Below are positions 27,107 through 35,197 of a DNA stretch of 64,000 bases, piece by piece (position 1 is the first letter of the stretch; every line of letters starts with the position of its first letter). The notes below the pieces were generated by a model. That model was not told the origin of the DNA and ran no database searches. It worked only from the letters and a program-made list of their open reading frames with translations. The position numbers and the translations under genes are program-made. Source of the DNA: Candidatus Gastranaerophilales bacterium (lineage in GTDB: Bacteria > Cyanobacteriota > Vampirovibrionia > Gastranaerophilales > Gastranaerophilaceae); assembly GCA_944325145.1 (NCBI GenBank), contig CALYDL010000002.1, forward strand, positions 62,001-126,000. Reading direction: 5' to 3'.

Positions 27107-27958
27107 ATGGCAGAAATTATAAACGGCAAAGAAATTGCAGAAAACATTTTAAATAATATAAAAAAAGAGGTTGAAAGTTATGATGTTAAACCGACTTTGG
27201 CGGTTATAATTGTTGGGAATGACCCTGCAAGCAAGGTTTATGTTAAAAATAAAATTAAAAAATCGGAATTTTTGGGGTTTAATTCAATTTTAAAAGAACT
27301 GCCCGAAAATACAACAAAAGAAGAACTTTTAGATGTTATTAAAAATTTAAACAACGATAAAAATGTAAATGGCATTTTGCTGCAGCTTCCTTTGCCAAAA
27401 GGCTTGAATGAAAAAGATTTCTTGGATGAAATATCCCCCATAAAAGATGTGGACGGGTTTACAACATATAATTCAGGCAAACTTTTTAAAGGCGAAAAAC
27501 CTTATGCTGTTGCTTGCACTCCAAAAGGAATTATTAAACTTTTAGAAACTAAAAATATTAATTTAGAAGGAAAATTGGCAGTTGTTATCGGCCGTTCCAA
27601 CATTGTAGGAAAACCAATTGCAGCATTATTATTGCAAAAAAATGCAACCGTTATTCAGGCGCATTCCAAAACAAAAAATTTGCCTGAAATTTTGAAATTG
27701 GCAGATGCAATTATTTCTGCAACAGGAAAAGGAGAATTTATAAAAGGCGATATGGTAAAAGAAGGTGCCGTTATTATTGATGTTGGCATTACAAGAAATA
27801 AAAACGGCAAATTAACAGGCGATGTTGATTTTGAAAGCGTTAATAAAAAAGTTTCTTATATAACCCCTGTGCCTGGCGGTGTGGGGCCAATGACAATCGC
27901 AACATTGATGGAAAATACACTTGAACTTTATAAACTTCAAAAAGGCTTAAAACAATGA
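27107..27958 (+). CDS. folD: Bifunctional methylenetetrahydrofolate dehydrogenase / methenyltetrahydrofolate cyclohydrolase
   Basis: 283 residues. Interconverts one-carbon folates. Catalytic Lys in SKVYVKNKIKK near residue 45-55, substrate segment GILLQLPLPKG near 91, IKDVDGFTTYN near 118, the NADP loop VIGRSNIVGKPIA near 164, and the C-terminal TPVPGGVGPMTIA. It feeds the same folate pool as the glycine cleavage genes two genes downstream. It overlaps alr by 4 bases (ATGA). Confidence 0.97.
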   Translation: MAEIINGKEIAENILNNIKKEVESYDVKPTLAVIIVGNDPASKVYVKNKIKKSEFLGFNSILKELPENTTKEELLDVIKNLNNDKNVNGILLQLPLPKGLNEKDFLDEISPIKDVDGFTTYNSGKLFKGEKPYAVACTPKGIIKLLETKNINLEGKLAVVIGRSNIVGKPIAALLLQKNATVIQAHSKTKNLPEILKLADAIISATGKGEFIKGDMVKEGAVIIDVGITRNKNGKLTGDVDFESVNKKVSYITPVPGGVGPMTIATLMENTLELYKLQKGLKQ

Positions 27959-29100
27959 AAAATATAAGAACAAGCATTACAAATAAACATAGAGACTCTT
28001 GGGTTGAAATTAATTTGGAATATTTAGAAGAAAATATTTCAAAAATAAAAGAACAAATTAAAGATGTTAAAAATAAAAACCTTTTAGCTGTTATAAAAGC
28101 AGATGGTTACGGCCATGGAAGCGTTATGATAGCGCCAATTTTGCTTGCATGCGGAATTAAAGCTTTTGGAGTTGCATCAATTGATGAAGGCATTGATTTA
28201 AGAGAAAATAAAATTAATTGCCCCATTTTAGTTTTGGGCGCTGTTCCTGTTTGGGCTTTTGAAGCTGCGCTTAATTATGATATTGAAGTTTCCGTTTTTA
28301 ATGATGAGCACTTGGAAACTTTAAAAATGCTTTATGAAAGAACAGGAAAAAAATTAAAAGTTCAGGTTAAAGTTGATACAGGCATGAATAGAATCGGCAT
28401 TAATTATAAAGATGCGCCAAACTTTATTGAAAAACTAAGGAATGCTGAATATGCCGAATTAAAAGGCGTTTTCACCCACTTTGCAGACGCAGAAAACCCG
28501 GAAATTTTAAAAATGCAATTAGAAAGATTTAACTATGTTTTAGATAACATTGATACAAATAACTTAATGATACATTGCCAAAACAGTATTGGCGCCTTTT
28601 TATTGGATGATAAAAGGTATAATGCAATAAGATTAGGTATTATAATCTATGGCATGACACCTTTAACAGAAGGAATTGAACCTGTTTGCAAAATTCCCGA
28701 TATTAAACAGTTAATGTCTGTTAAAGGAAGAATTACAAACATTCATACAATTAAAAAAGGCGAGGGCGTAAGCTACGGCTACAAATTTATAGCAGATAAA
28801 GACATTAAAGTTGCAACAATTCCAATAGGTTACGCAGACGGCGTTTCAAGGAATTTATCAGGTAAAATTCAAGGTTCAATTAATGGTAAATTAATTAAAC
28901 AAATCGGCAGAATTACAATGGATCAAATGATGTTTGATATAACGGATATTAATGCAGAAATTGGCGACATTATAACAATTTTAGGGTATGATGATAATAA
29001 CTTTATTTCAGTTGACAGTTGGGCAAAAATTTTAGGCACAATAAATTATGAACTTACTTGCAGATTGAAAGTAAGGCTGCCGAGGGTTTATGTAAGGTAA
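27955..29100 (+). CDS. alr: Alanine racemase
   Basis: 381 residues; converts L- to D-alanine for peptidoglycan. PLP-binding Lys in VIKADGYGHG near residue 45, the KVDTGMNRIG segment near 140, the IRLGIIIYG segment near 225 and the second catalytic Tyr in GEGVSYGYKF. A fold III TIM barrel followed by a beta domain is consistent with the length. It starts within the folD stop (ATGA). Its place between folD and gcvT is operon economy rather than pathway logic. Confidence 0.96.
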   Translation: MKNIRTSITNKHRDSWVEINLEYLEENISKIKEQIKDVKNKNLLAVIKADGYGHGSVMIAPILLACGIKAFGVASIDEGIDLRENKINCPILVLGAVPVWAFEAALNYDIEVSVFNDEHLETLKMLYERTGKKLKVQVKVDTGMNRIGINYKDAPNFIEKLRNAEYAELKGVFTHFADAENPEILKMQLERFNYVLDNIDTNNLMIHCQNSIGAFLLDDKRYNAIRLGIIIYGMTPLTEGIEPVCKIPDIKQLMSVKGRITNIHTIKKGEGVSYGYKFIADKDIKVATIPIGYADGVSRNLSGKIQGSINGKLIKQIGRITMDQMMFDITDINAEIGDIITILGYDDNNFISVDSWAKILGTINYELTCRLKVRLPRVYVR

Positions 29101-29110
29101 GAAGGCAAAA

Positions 29111-30256
29111 ATGGACAAGAAAACTTTTTTATACGAAGAACAAGAAAAACTAAAAGCTAAATTAATTCCTTTTGCAGGATGGCTTATGCCTGTTTCATAC
29201 ACAAGCATAATTGAAGAACACAACGCTGTTAGAAACAATGTAGGCCTTTTTGATGTTTCGCATATGGGCGAAGTTTTTATTTCAGGGAAAGATTCTCTTA
29301 ATTTCTTGCAAAAGCTTGTTCCGCAAGATGTTTCAAAATTAAAGAAAAATAAAGCGGTTTATTGCCAATTAACAAACAAAGAAGGCGGCATTATAGATGA
29401 CCTTATTATTTACAAATTAAATGAACCTGAAAAAGAATATCTTTTAATCGTAAACGCTTCAAGAATTGATGAAGACCTAAACTGGATGGTAAGAAATTCT
29501 TTAGGGTTTGATGTTAATATTGTGAACGATTCTCACAACTATTCCCTTCTTGCAATTCAAGGCCCTAAGGCTTCTTTGTTGGTTGAAAAATTGGGCATGA
29601 AACAAGAAAGCCAGCCTGAATATTTTTCAATTAAAAGAGGTGAAGTTGCAAACATTAATGTTTTAGTTGCAAGAACAGGCTATACAGGGGAAGATGGCTT
29701 TGAAATTCTTGTTAAAAACCCATATTCAGCTTACCTTTGGGATAAAATACTTGAAGTTGGAAAAGAATTTAATATAATGCCGATTGGTTTAGGTGCAAGA
29801 GATACCTTAAGATTGGAAGCTGCGCTTCACTTATACGGCAACGATTTAGACGAAACAATAACACCTGTTGAAGCAGGCCTTGCTTGGTCTGTTGCAAAAG
29901 ATAAAGAAGAAGATTATAACGGAAAAGAAGTTATAATGGGCCAAATTGAAGGCAGAGTTAAGAAAAATAAAAAATTAATCGGCTTTGAAATGGTTGATAA
30001 AATTCCTGCCCGCCATGGGTATGAAATTTTTATCGACGGCAAAAAGGTTGGTGTTGTAACATCAGGCGGCCCTTCGCCTGTTTTAAAAAAGAATATAGGC
30101 CTTGGTTATTTAAACCTTGATGATGATACAACACTTAACACAATGCAAAAAACTATTGGCACAGATATACAAATTATGATAAGAAATAAACTGTACAATG
30201 CAAAAATTGTTAAAAGACCATTTATAGAAAAACGATATAAAAAGGAAAACGTATGA
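29111..30256 (+). CDS. gcvT: Glycine cleavage system T protein (aminomethyltransferase)
   Basis: 381 residues. Transfers the methylene from aminomethyl-lipoyl-GcvH to tetrahydrofolate. FAGWLMPVSYTS near residue 19, DVSHMGEV near 48, the folate-site region ARTGYTGEDGFEI near 195 with GLGARDTLRLEAALHLYG near 228, and a C-terminal domain with VTSGGPSPVLKKNIGLGY. RBS GAAGG is about 7 bases upstream. It overlaps gcvH by 4 bases. Confidence 0.96.
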   Translation: MDKKTFLYEEQEKLKAKLIPFAGWLMPVSYTSIIEEHNAVRNNVGLFDVSHMGEVFISGKDSLNFLQKLVPQDVSKLKKNKAVYCQLTNKEGGIIDDLIIYKLNEPEKEYLLIVNASRIDEDLNWMVRNSLGFDVNIVNDSHNYSLLAIQGPKASLLVEKLGMKQESQPEYFSIKRGEVANINVLVARTGYTGEDGFEILVKNPYSAYLWDKILEVGKEFNIMPIGLGARDTLRLEAALHLYGNDLDETITPVEAGLAWSVAKDKEEDYNGKEVIMGQIEGRVKKNKKLIGFEMVDKIPARHGYEIFIDGKKVGVVTSGGPSPVLKKNIGLGYLNLDDDTTLNTMQKTIGTDIQIMIRNKLYNAKIVKRPFIEKRYKKENV

Positions 30257-30648
30257 CAGAACAAGAAAAAAAAGTTCCTGAAGGAATCCTTTGCTCTAAC
30301 ACTCACGAATGGGTTTTAGAAGAAGGCGATAAGTGCACAATCGGCCTTACCGATTATGCCATTGAACAATTGGGCGATGTTGTTTTCGTAGAACTCCCTG
30401 AAATTGGTTCAGAATTTGCTAAAAACGAAGTTTTTGCAACAATTGAATCTGTTAAGGCAGCTTCTGAAATATACATGCCTGTTGGCGGCAAGGTTGTTGA
30501 AGTGAACGAAGAACTTATAAATTCACCTGAAATCATAAATGAAGACCCTTATGAAAAAGGCTGGCTTATAAAAATCGAATCTGAAACTTTAGCAGATGAC
30601 ACTGTCGGATTACTTGAATACGAAGATTATAAAGAAGAAGTAGCGTAA
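30253..30648 (+). CDS. gcvH: Glycine cleavage system H protein
   Basis: 131 residues; shuttles the lipoyl-bound aminomethyl group between P, T and L proteins. The lipoylated Lys is in FATIESVKAASEIYMP near residue 68, with THEWVLEEGDKCTIGLTDYA at 17-36 and the C-terminal NEDPYEKGWLIKIE. It lies between gcvT and gcvPA in the same operon. Confidence 0.97.
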   Translation: MTEQEKKVPEGILCSNTHEWVLEEGDKCTIGLTDYAIEQLGDVVFVELPEIGSEFAKNEVFATIESVKAASEIYMPVGGKVVEVNEELINSPEIINEDPYEKGWLIKIESETLADDTVGLLEYEDYKEEVA

Positions 30649-30653
30649 AATTA

Positions 30654-31904
30654 ATGAGAAACTTTGAAGCACACACAGATGAAATCAGGCAGAAAATGCT
30701 TGATGAAATTAACGTGGAATCAATTGATTCTATGTTTGATATGATACCTAAAAAATGTTATTTGGAAGAATTAAAGCTTGATAACCCTTTAAGCGAACTT
30801 GAAGCGCAAAGGGAATTATTTAATCTTTCAAACAAAAATAAAACAAACTACATTTCATTTTTAGGCGGCGGGGCAGTTAAAAAATTTATACCTTCTGCCA
30901 TACAATATGTTGCTTCAAGGTTTGAATTTTTATCGGCATACACTCCATATCAGCCTGAAATTTCACAAGGCACACTTCAGGTTATGTATGAATTTCAAAG
31001 CTATATCTGCAACCTAACAAAAATGGATATTGCAAACGCATCTGTTTATGATGGCGGAGTTGCATGTGCTGAAGCCTGTTTAATGGCTGTTAGAGTTAAT
31101 AAAACTAAAAGAATTTTTATCTCTGATAAATTAAACCCAAATTACATTGAAGTTATTAAAACATACCTTTGGGCACAAGATATTGAATATGTTATTGCAA
31201 ACGAAGCGCCAAAAGATGTTGAATTTGCAGGCAAAATTTATGCATACCCCGAATATAACGGTGAACTTAAAAAGCTTCCTGAAAAAGAAGGAAAGGCATT
31301 AATTATAGCATCTGTCGACCTTTCAATTTTGCCTGTTATTGAACCGCCTGTGGCAGATATTATTGTTGGCGATTACCAACCGTTTGGTTTGCCTCTAAAT
31401 TTTGGCGGCGCTTATGGCGGGTTTATTGCGGTAAAAGACGCTTATAAAAGGCAAATTGCAGGAAGAATTGTAGGCAAAACCCTTGATAAAGAAGGAAAAG
31501 AAGCATACGTTTTAACTCTTCAAGCAAGGGAACAGCACATAAGGCGTGAAAAAGCAACGGGCAACATTTGTTCTAACCAAGCCTTAACTGCTCTTTGCTG
31601 CACACTATATCTTTCTTTAACAGGTAAAAACGCATTAATTGAATATGCAAACCTTTCATATAATTTGGCACACGAATTATCTGAAAAATTAAATTCAAAA
31701 GGTTATATTACATTAAATAAAAACTTCTTTAATTCATTTGAAATAAAAATGAAAGAAAATGAAACCGCAGATACTTTTCTTCAAAAATTAAAAGAAAGAA
31801 ACATTTTAGCAGGTGTAAAAACAGCTGATAACAAAGTTCTTGTAACATTAACAGAATTTAATACAAATTCTGATATTGAAGAATATATTGAAGCCCTAAA
31901 TTAA
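30654..31904 (+). CDS. gcvPA: Glycine dehydrogenase (decarboxylating) subunit 1
   Basis: 416 residues, the N-terminal-half type of split glycine dehydrogenase. Recognisable segments: SFLGGGAVKKFIPSAIQYV near residue 64, TPYQPEISQGTLQVMYEFQ near 96, DGGVACAEAC near 132, GDYQPFGLPLNFGGAYGGF near 240 and REQHIRREKATGNICSNQAL near 285. The PLP-binding Lys is in subunit 2 (gcvPB), which normally follows directly but is absent here; the next gene is on the other strand. The enzyme needs gcvPB and lipoamide dehydrogenase from elsewhere. Confidence 0.93.
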   Translation: MRNFEAHTDEIRQKMLDEINVESIDSMFDMIPKKCYLEELKLDNPLSELEAQRELFNLSNKNKTNYISFLGGGAVKKFIPSAIQYVASRFEFLSAYTPYQPEISQGTLQVMYEFQSYICNLTKMDIANASVYDGGVACAEACLMAVRVNKTKRIFISDKLNPNYIEVIKTYLWAQDIEYVIANEAPKDVEFAGKIYAYPEYNGELKKLPEKEGKALIIASVDLSILPVIEPPVADIIVGDYQPFGLPLNFGGAYGGFIAVKDAYKRQIAGRIVGKTLDKEGKEAYVLTLQAREQHIRREKATGNICSNQALTALCCTLYLSLTGKNALIEYANLSYNLAHELSEKLNSKGYITLNKNFFNSFEIKMKENETADTFLQKLKERNILAGVKTADNKVLVTLTEFNTNSDIEEYIEALN

Positions 31905-31905
31905 T

Positions 31906-34068
31906 TTATTTTTTAGTTTCAACTGCAGGAATTGTTTCTTCTTTTTTAGTAAATTTCGATTTTATTTGGTCTAAAAATGAACTTTGGTTTTGAACCTTAG
32001 TTTCCTTTGTTTTTTCTTTAACCGGTTTTAACCAAAGGTATTCATAAGGCCTTAAATTTACAACAATTTTTCTTGAAGCAAATAAAGATTTTATATCCAT
32101 ATAATTTTCATCAACTAAATCATAAAATTCAATGTGTTTTTTACCTTGAACTAAAGCCATATCAATAGGAAGTTCAATTTCTACCGTCTTTTTCTCGCCA
32201 GATAAATTTTGAACAACAATTAATCTTTCATCTTTTAATTTTCTTTGATACGTTAAAATAGCAGGGTCATTTGCTTTTAATGAAGTAAATGTTCCTCTTG
32301 AAATTTCAGGCAAGCTTTTTCTTATTTCAATTAAGCTTTTAACTTTTTTATAAATTTTACTGTTAAATTCATAATAATTTTTGCTTGAGCCATAAAACAT
32401 TTTGGCATTCACTTTGCCCCTGTTTATATCTCTTGAATCAAAGTATGAAAGCAATTTTATTTTATTTTTCTTTTGTTTTATTTCTCTTGTTTTCGCAGAA
32501 TCAATTGCATTTGAATAATTGTTTCTAATTCCTATTTCATCGCCGTAATAAATAATAGGAACCCCTTTTATTGAAAATAAAATGGAAAATGCCATTGCAA
32601 TTCTTTGCGGGTTATTATCCAAAAAGTTTGCCATTCTGCCTGAAACGCCAAAACCTTCTCTAAATTCAACCCCTTTATTTACAAGCGAATTATAAATTAA
32701 TTCTCTTGTATTAGGGTCAATCATCTCTAAGGTTAATTCATCATGAACTCTTAAAAACACTGCCCAAATGGCACTTTGTGGAATTTCAGGCGTTGTTTTA
32801 TCAATTTCTTTAAAATATTTTGAATCTTTTGTAATTAATGTTGCCCAAAGCGCAGGCATATAAGGGAAATGATACGCAATTTGAAATTCATCCGTTCTTT
32901 TAATTTCTTTTTCACCTTCATTATTTGCAATATTCACTTTTCTTTCACTTCCAAAATAAGGAAGAATTTCTCTTGGCTGCTGGCAAGCTTCCGCTTGAAT
33001 TACAGACCTTGGAGAAACCGCTTGAATGTATGCGCTTAAAAGTTTAATAATGCTGTGGGTTATGGGTTGGTTTTCTGCATTTGTGCCTTCTTCTTTTGAA
33101 AGATATGGAATTGCATCCATTCTGAAAATGTCAACGCCCATATTTGCCCAATAGTTAATGGTTTCTAAGTTGTAATATAAAACATTTGGGTTTAACCAGT
33201 TAATATCCGGTTGAAAGGGGTAGAAGGTGTGATAAATATAATAATCGTTGCCTTTTACTGTTATTTTTCTGTAATGATTTTCTGAAATTTCAGGGAAAAT
33301 AAGCCTTCTTTTTGAAATTTTACCTGATTCTTCAGTATATTCTATAACAACGCCCAATTTTTCATCTTTATATCTTTTGTATTCGGGCATTTTTTCTTTA
33401 TAGACAAAATAATCAAGTTTAGATAAATCGCCTTTTAATAAATCTTGAAACCAAGTGTGCTGGTCTGAAAAGTGGTTTAAAACTAAATCTGTTTTAATTT
33501 TAAACCCTCTTTTTTTGGCTTCTTTAACGAAATTTTTGAATTGCGGCATGCCGCCTAAATCTGCACGAACATTTTTTGGGTTTTTAACATCAAAGCCTGC
33601 ATCATTCATGGGGGATTCTGCAAAAGGAAGAATATGCAATGTTGTAACACCTAAATCCGACAAATAATCAAGCATTTTAGTTACATCATTAAATTGGTTT
33701 GTTTTTTTGTCATCTTGAACACCGAATTGATCAGCATAAAAGGTATAAATAATTTCATCTTTATACCAATCATCAGGCCTTTGTATATCTTCTTTTAAAA
33801 ACTCAGCCGGTCTTTCTTCTTTTGTTTTTTTTGCTATTTCATAAACTTTATTAAAAATTTCATCAACATTTTCAACGCCGTAAATTTTTCCGATTTCTTG
33901 TTTTATTTCTTTTTGAAGTTTATATGGAATAACAACATCTTCTTTTTGAAATGCAACATCAACAATGTTTTCTTCATTTTTTACAGGTTCAACAGCAAAT
34001 AAAACGCTTGAATCTGAGATTATAATTAAAGATATTAAAAATAAAGATATTATTTTTTTTATTGTCAT
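31906..34068 (-). CDS. Exported alpha-amylase family (GH13) enzyme, trehalose synthase-like
   Basis: 720 residues with a signal peptide (about 1-25, ending LFA). The GH13 barrel starts near residue 105 (DEIIYTFYADQFG). Conserved regions: DLVLNHFSDQHTWF (I), GVDIFRMDAIPYL (II, nucleophile Asp), SVIQAEACQ (III, acid/base Glu), and FLRVHDELTLEM (IV, with HDELTLEM also typical of trehalose synthase/maltose glucosyltransferases), then GVPIIYYGDEIG. A beta-sandwich domain and a Lys-rich C-terminal tail follow. It probably acts on alpha-glucans or maltose outside the inner membrane; export is unusual for a TreS relative. It is convergent with gcvPA, one base apart. Confidence 0.85.
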   Translation of the reverse strand: MTIKKIISLFLISLIIISDSSVLFAVEPVKNEENIVDVAFQKEDVVIPYKLQKEIKQEIGKIYGVENVDEIFNKVYEIAKKTKEERPAEFLKEDIQRPDDWYKDEIIYTFYADQFGVQDDKKTNQFNDVTKMLDYLSDLGVTTLHILPFAESPMNDAGFDVKNPKNVRADLGGMPQFKNFVKEAKKRGFKIKTDLVLNHFSDQHTWFQDLLKGDLSKLDYFVYKEKMPEYKRYKDEKLGVVIEYTEESGKISKRRLIFPEISENHYRKITVKGNDYYIYHTFYPFQPDINWLNPNVLYYNLETINYWANMGVDIFRMDAIPYLSKEEGTNAENQPITHSIIKLLSAYIQAVSPRSVIQAEACQQPREILPYFGSERKVNIANNEGEKEIKRTDEFQIAYHFPYMPALWATLITKDSKYFKEIDKTTPEIPQSAIWAVFLRVHDELTLEMIDPNTRELIYNSLVNKGVEFREGFGVSGRMANFLDNNPQRIAMAFSILFSIKGVPIIYYGDEIGIRNNYSNAIDSAKTREIKQKKNKIKLLSYFDSRDINRGKVNAKMFYGSSKNYYEFNSKIYKKVKSLIEIRKSLPEISRGTFTSLKANDPAILTYQRKLKDERLIVVQNLSGEKKTVEIELPIDMALVQGKKHIEFYDLVDENYMDIKSLFASRKIVVNLRPYEYLWLKPVKEKTKETKVQNQSSFLDQIKSKFTKKEETIPAVETKK

Positions 34069-34221
34069 TAAAGCCTCATCTTTGTTTCAAAAGCAACATA
34101 AATATTTATAAAAATTTTACAACAAAAGAACTGAAAAATAAAAAGAATTAGTCAAGGTGTATAGGTTTATTTTTTTAAAAATCGATTTAATATTGTTTCA
34201 AGTTAAGAAAAGGAAAATTTT

Positions 34222-34302
34222 ATGGTTATTGAAAAAATTACTGAGGTCTACCTCACAATTTGCTTTGGATTTATATTTTTGTGCACCGCTTTTATTCTTT
34301 AA
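34222..34302 (+). CDS. Candidate 26-residue membrane peptide
   Basis: A short ORF with AAGGA 7 bases before its ATG and 26 residues: a charged start (MVIEKITE) followed by one hydrophobic segment (VYLTICFGFIFLCTAFIL) and a stop. The gap otherwise has no gene. It overlaps the 3' end of ribF on the other strand by 11 bases, which is tolerated for small proteins but also means the end could be chance. A small single-pass membrane peptide or a type I toxin-like peptide is possible; unproven. Confidence 0.35.
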   Translation: MVIEKITEVYLTICFGFIFLCTAFIL

Positions 34303-35197
34303 TAAAATCTAAAAGCTCGGAATAATCCAAATTAATTTGATTTTTTAATTCTTCTATATTTGAAAACTTAATTTCCCCGCGCTTAAAAACTTCAAATTCA
34401 ACCTTTAATTCTTCCCCATACAAGTCGCCGTTAAAATTAATAAGGTGAACTTCAAGTGTTTCAATTAAGTTTTTATCAACACTCGGGCGAATTCCAAAGT
34501 TAATTAAAGAAGGGTATTTTACATTTTTATAATAGCTGTTTCCAAAATAAACACCATATTTTGGTTTAATTAAATTGCTGTCTAAAATTATGTTTGCTGT
34601 TCTATACCCCAATGTTCTTGCTATTTCTTGCCCTTTAATAACTGTTCCTTTAATTGAAAAATTTCTGTTTAACATTTTACCTGCAAGCTCAATTTTGCCA
34701 TCTGTTATAAATTTTTTAATATTTGTGCTTGAAATTAAAATGTCTTTTTCATAAATGGGGCTTATTTCAACATAATTAAAATCATTATTAAAGCTTGATA
34801 AAAGCTTGCTATCGCCTTTTTTATTTGCGCCAAATTTATGGTTAAAGCCTGTTACTATAAACTTTGGGTGAAAATGTTCAATTAAAACGTTATGAATATA
34901 ATCATTTGCTTCCATTAATTTATATTTATCAAAATCTAAAATATAAATGTCATCTACCCCTAAATTTTTAATTAAATTAATTTTTTCATCCAATAATGTT
35001 ATATAAGAAGGCTTTTTGCCGGTTAAAACATAATAAGGGGAATTTGAAAAAGTTATAAGAGAACTTTTTAAGCCGTTTTCTTGTGCAAGTTCAACCGTTT
35101 TTTTAATTAAAGTTTGATGAGCAAAATGAACACCGTCAAAAAACCCGAGTGCTAATGCCGTATTTTTATTTTCATTTAATTCATAATAAACGCCCAT
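34292..35197 (-). CDS. ribF: Bifunctional riboflavin kinase / FAD synthetase
   Basis: 301 residues; makes FMN and then FAD. N-terminal adenylyltransferase: LALGFFDGVHFAHQTLI near residue 16, TGFNHKFGANKKGD near 117, ISSTNIKKFI near 155. C-terminal kinase: GQEIARTLGYRTANI near 190, PKYGVYFGNSYY, LINFGIRP and LEVHLINFNGDLYGEEL. It follows rel with no spacer. Confidence 0.94.
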   Translation of the reverse strand: MGVYYELNENKNTALALGFFDGVHFAHQTLIKKTVELAQENGLKSSLITFSNSPYYVLTGKKPSYITLLDEKINLIKNLGVDDIYILDFDKYKLMEANDYIHNVLIEHFHPKFIVTGFNHKFGANKKGDSKLLSSFNNDFNYVEISPIYEKDILISSTNIKKFITDGKIELAGKMLNRNFSIKGTVIKGQEIARTLGYRTANIILDSNLIKPKYGVYFGNSYYKNVKYPSLINFGIRPSVDKNLIETLEVHLINFNGDLYGEELKVEFEVFKRGEIKFSNIEELKNQINLDYSELLDFIKE

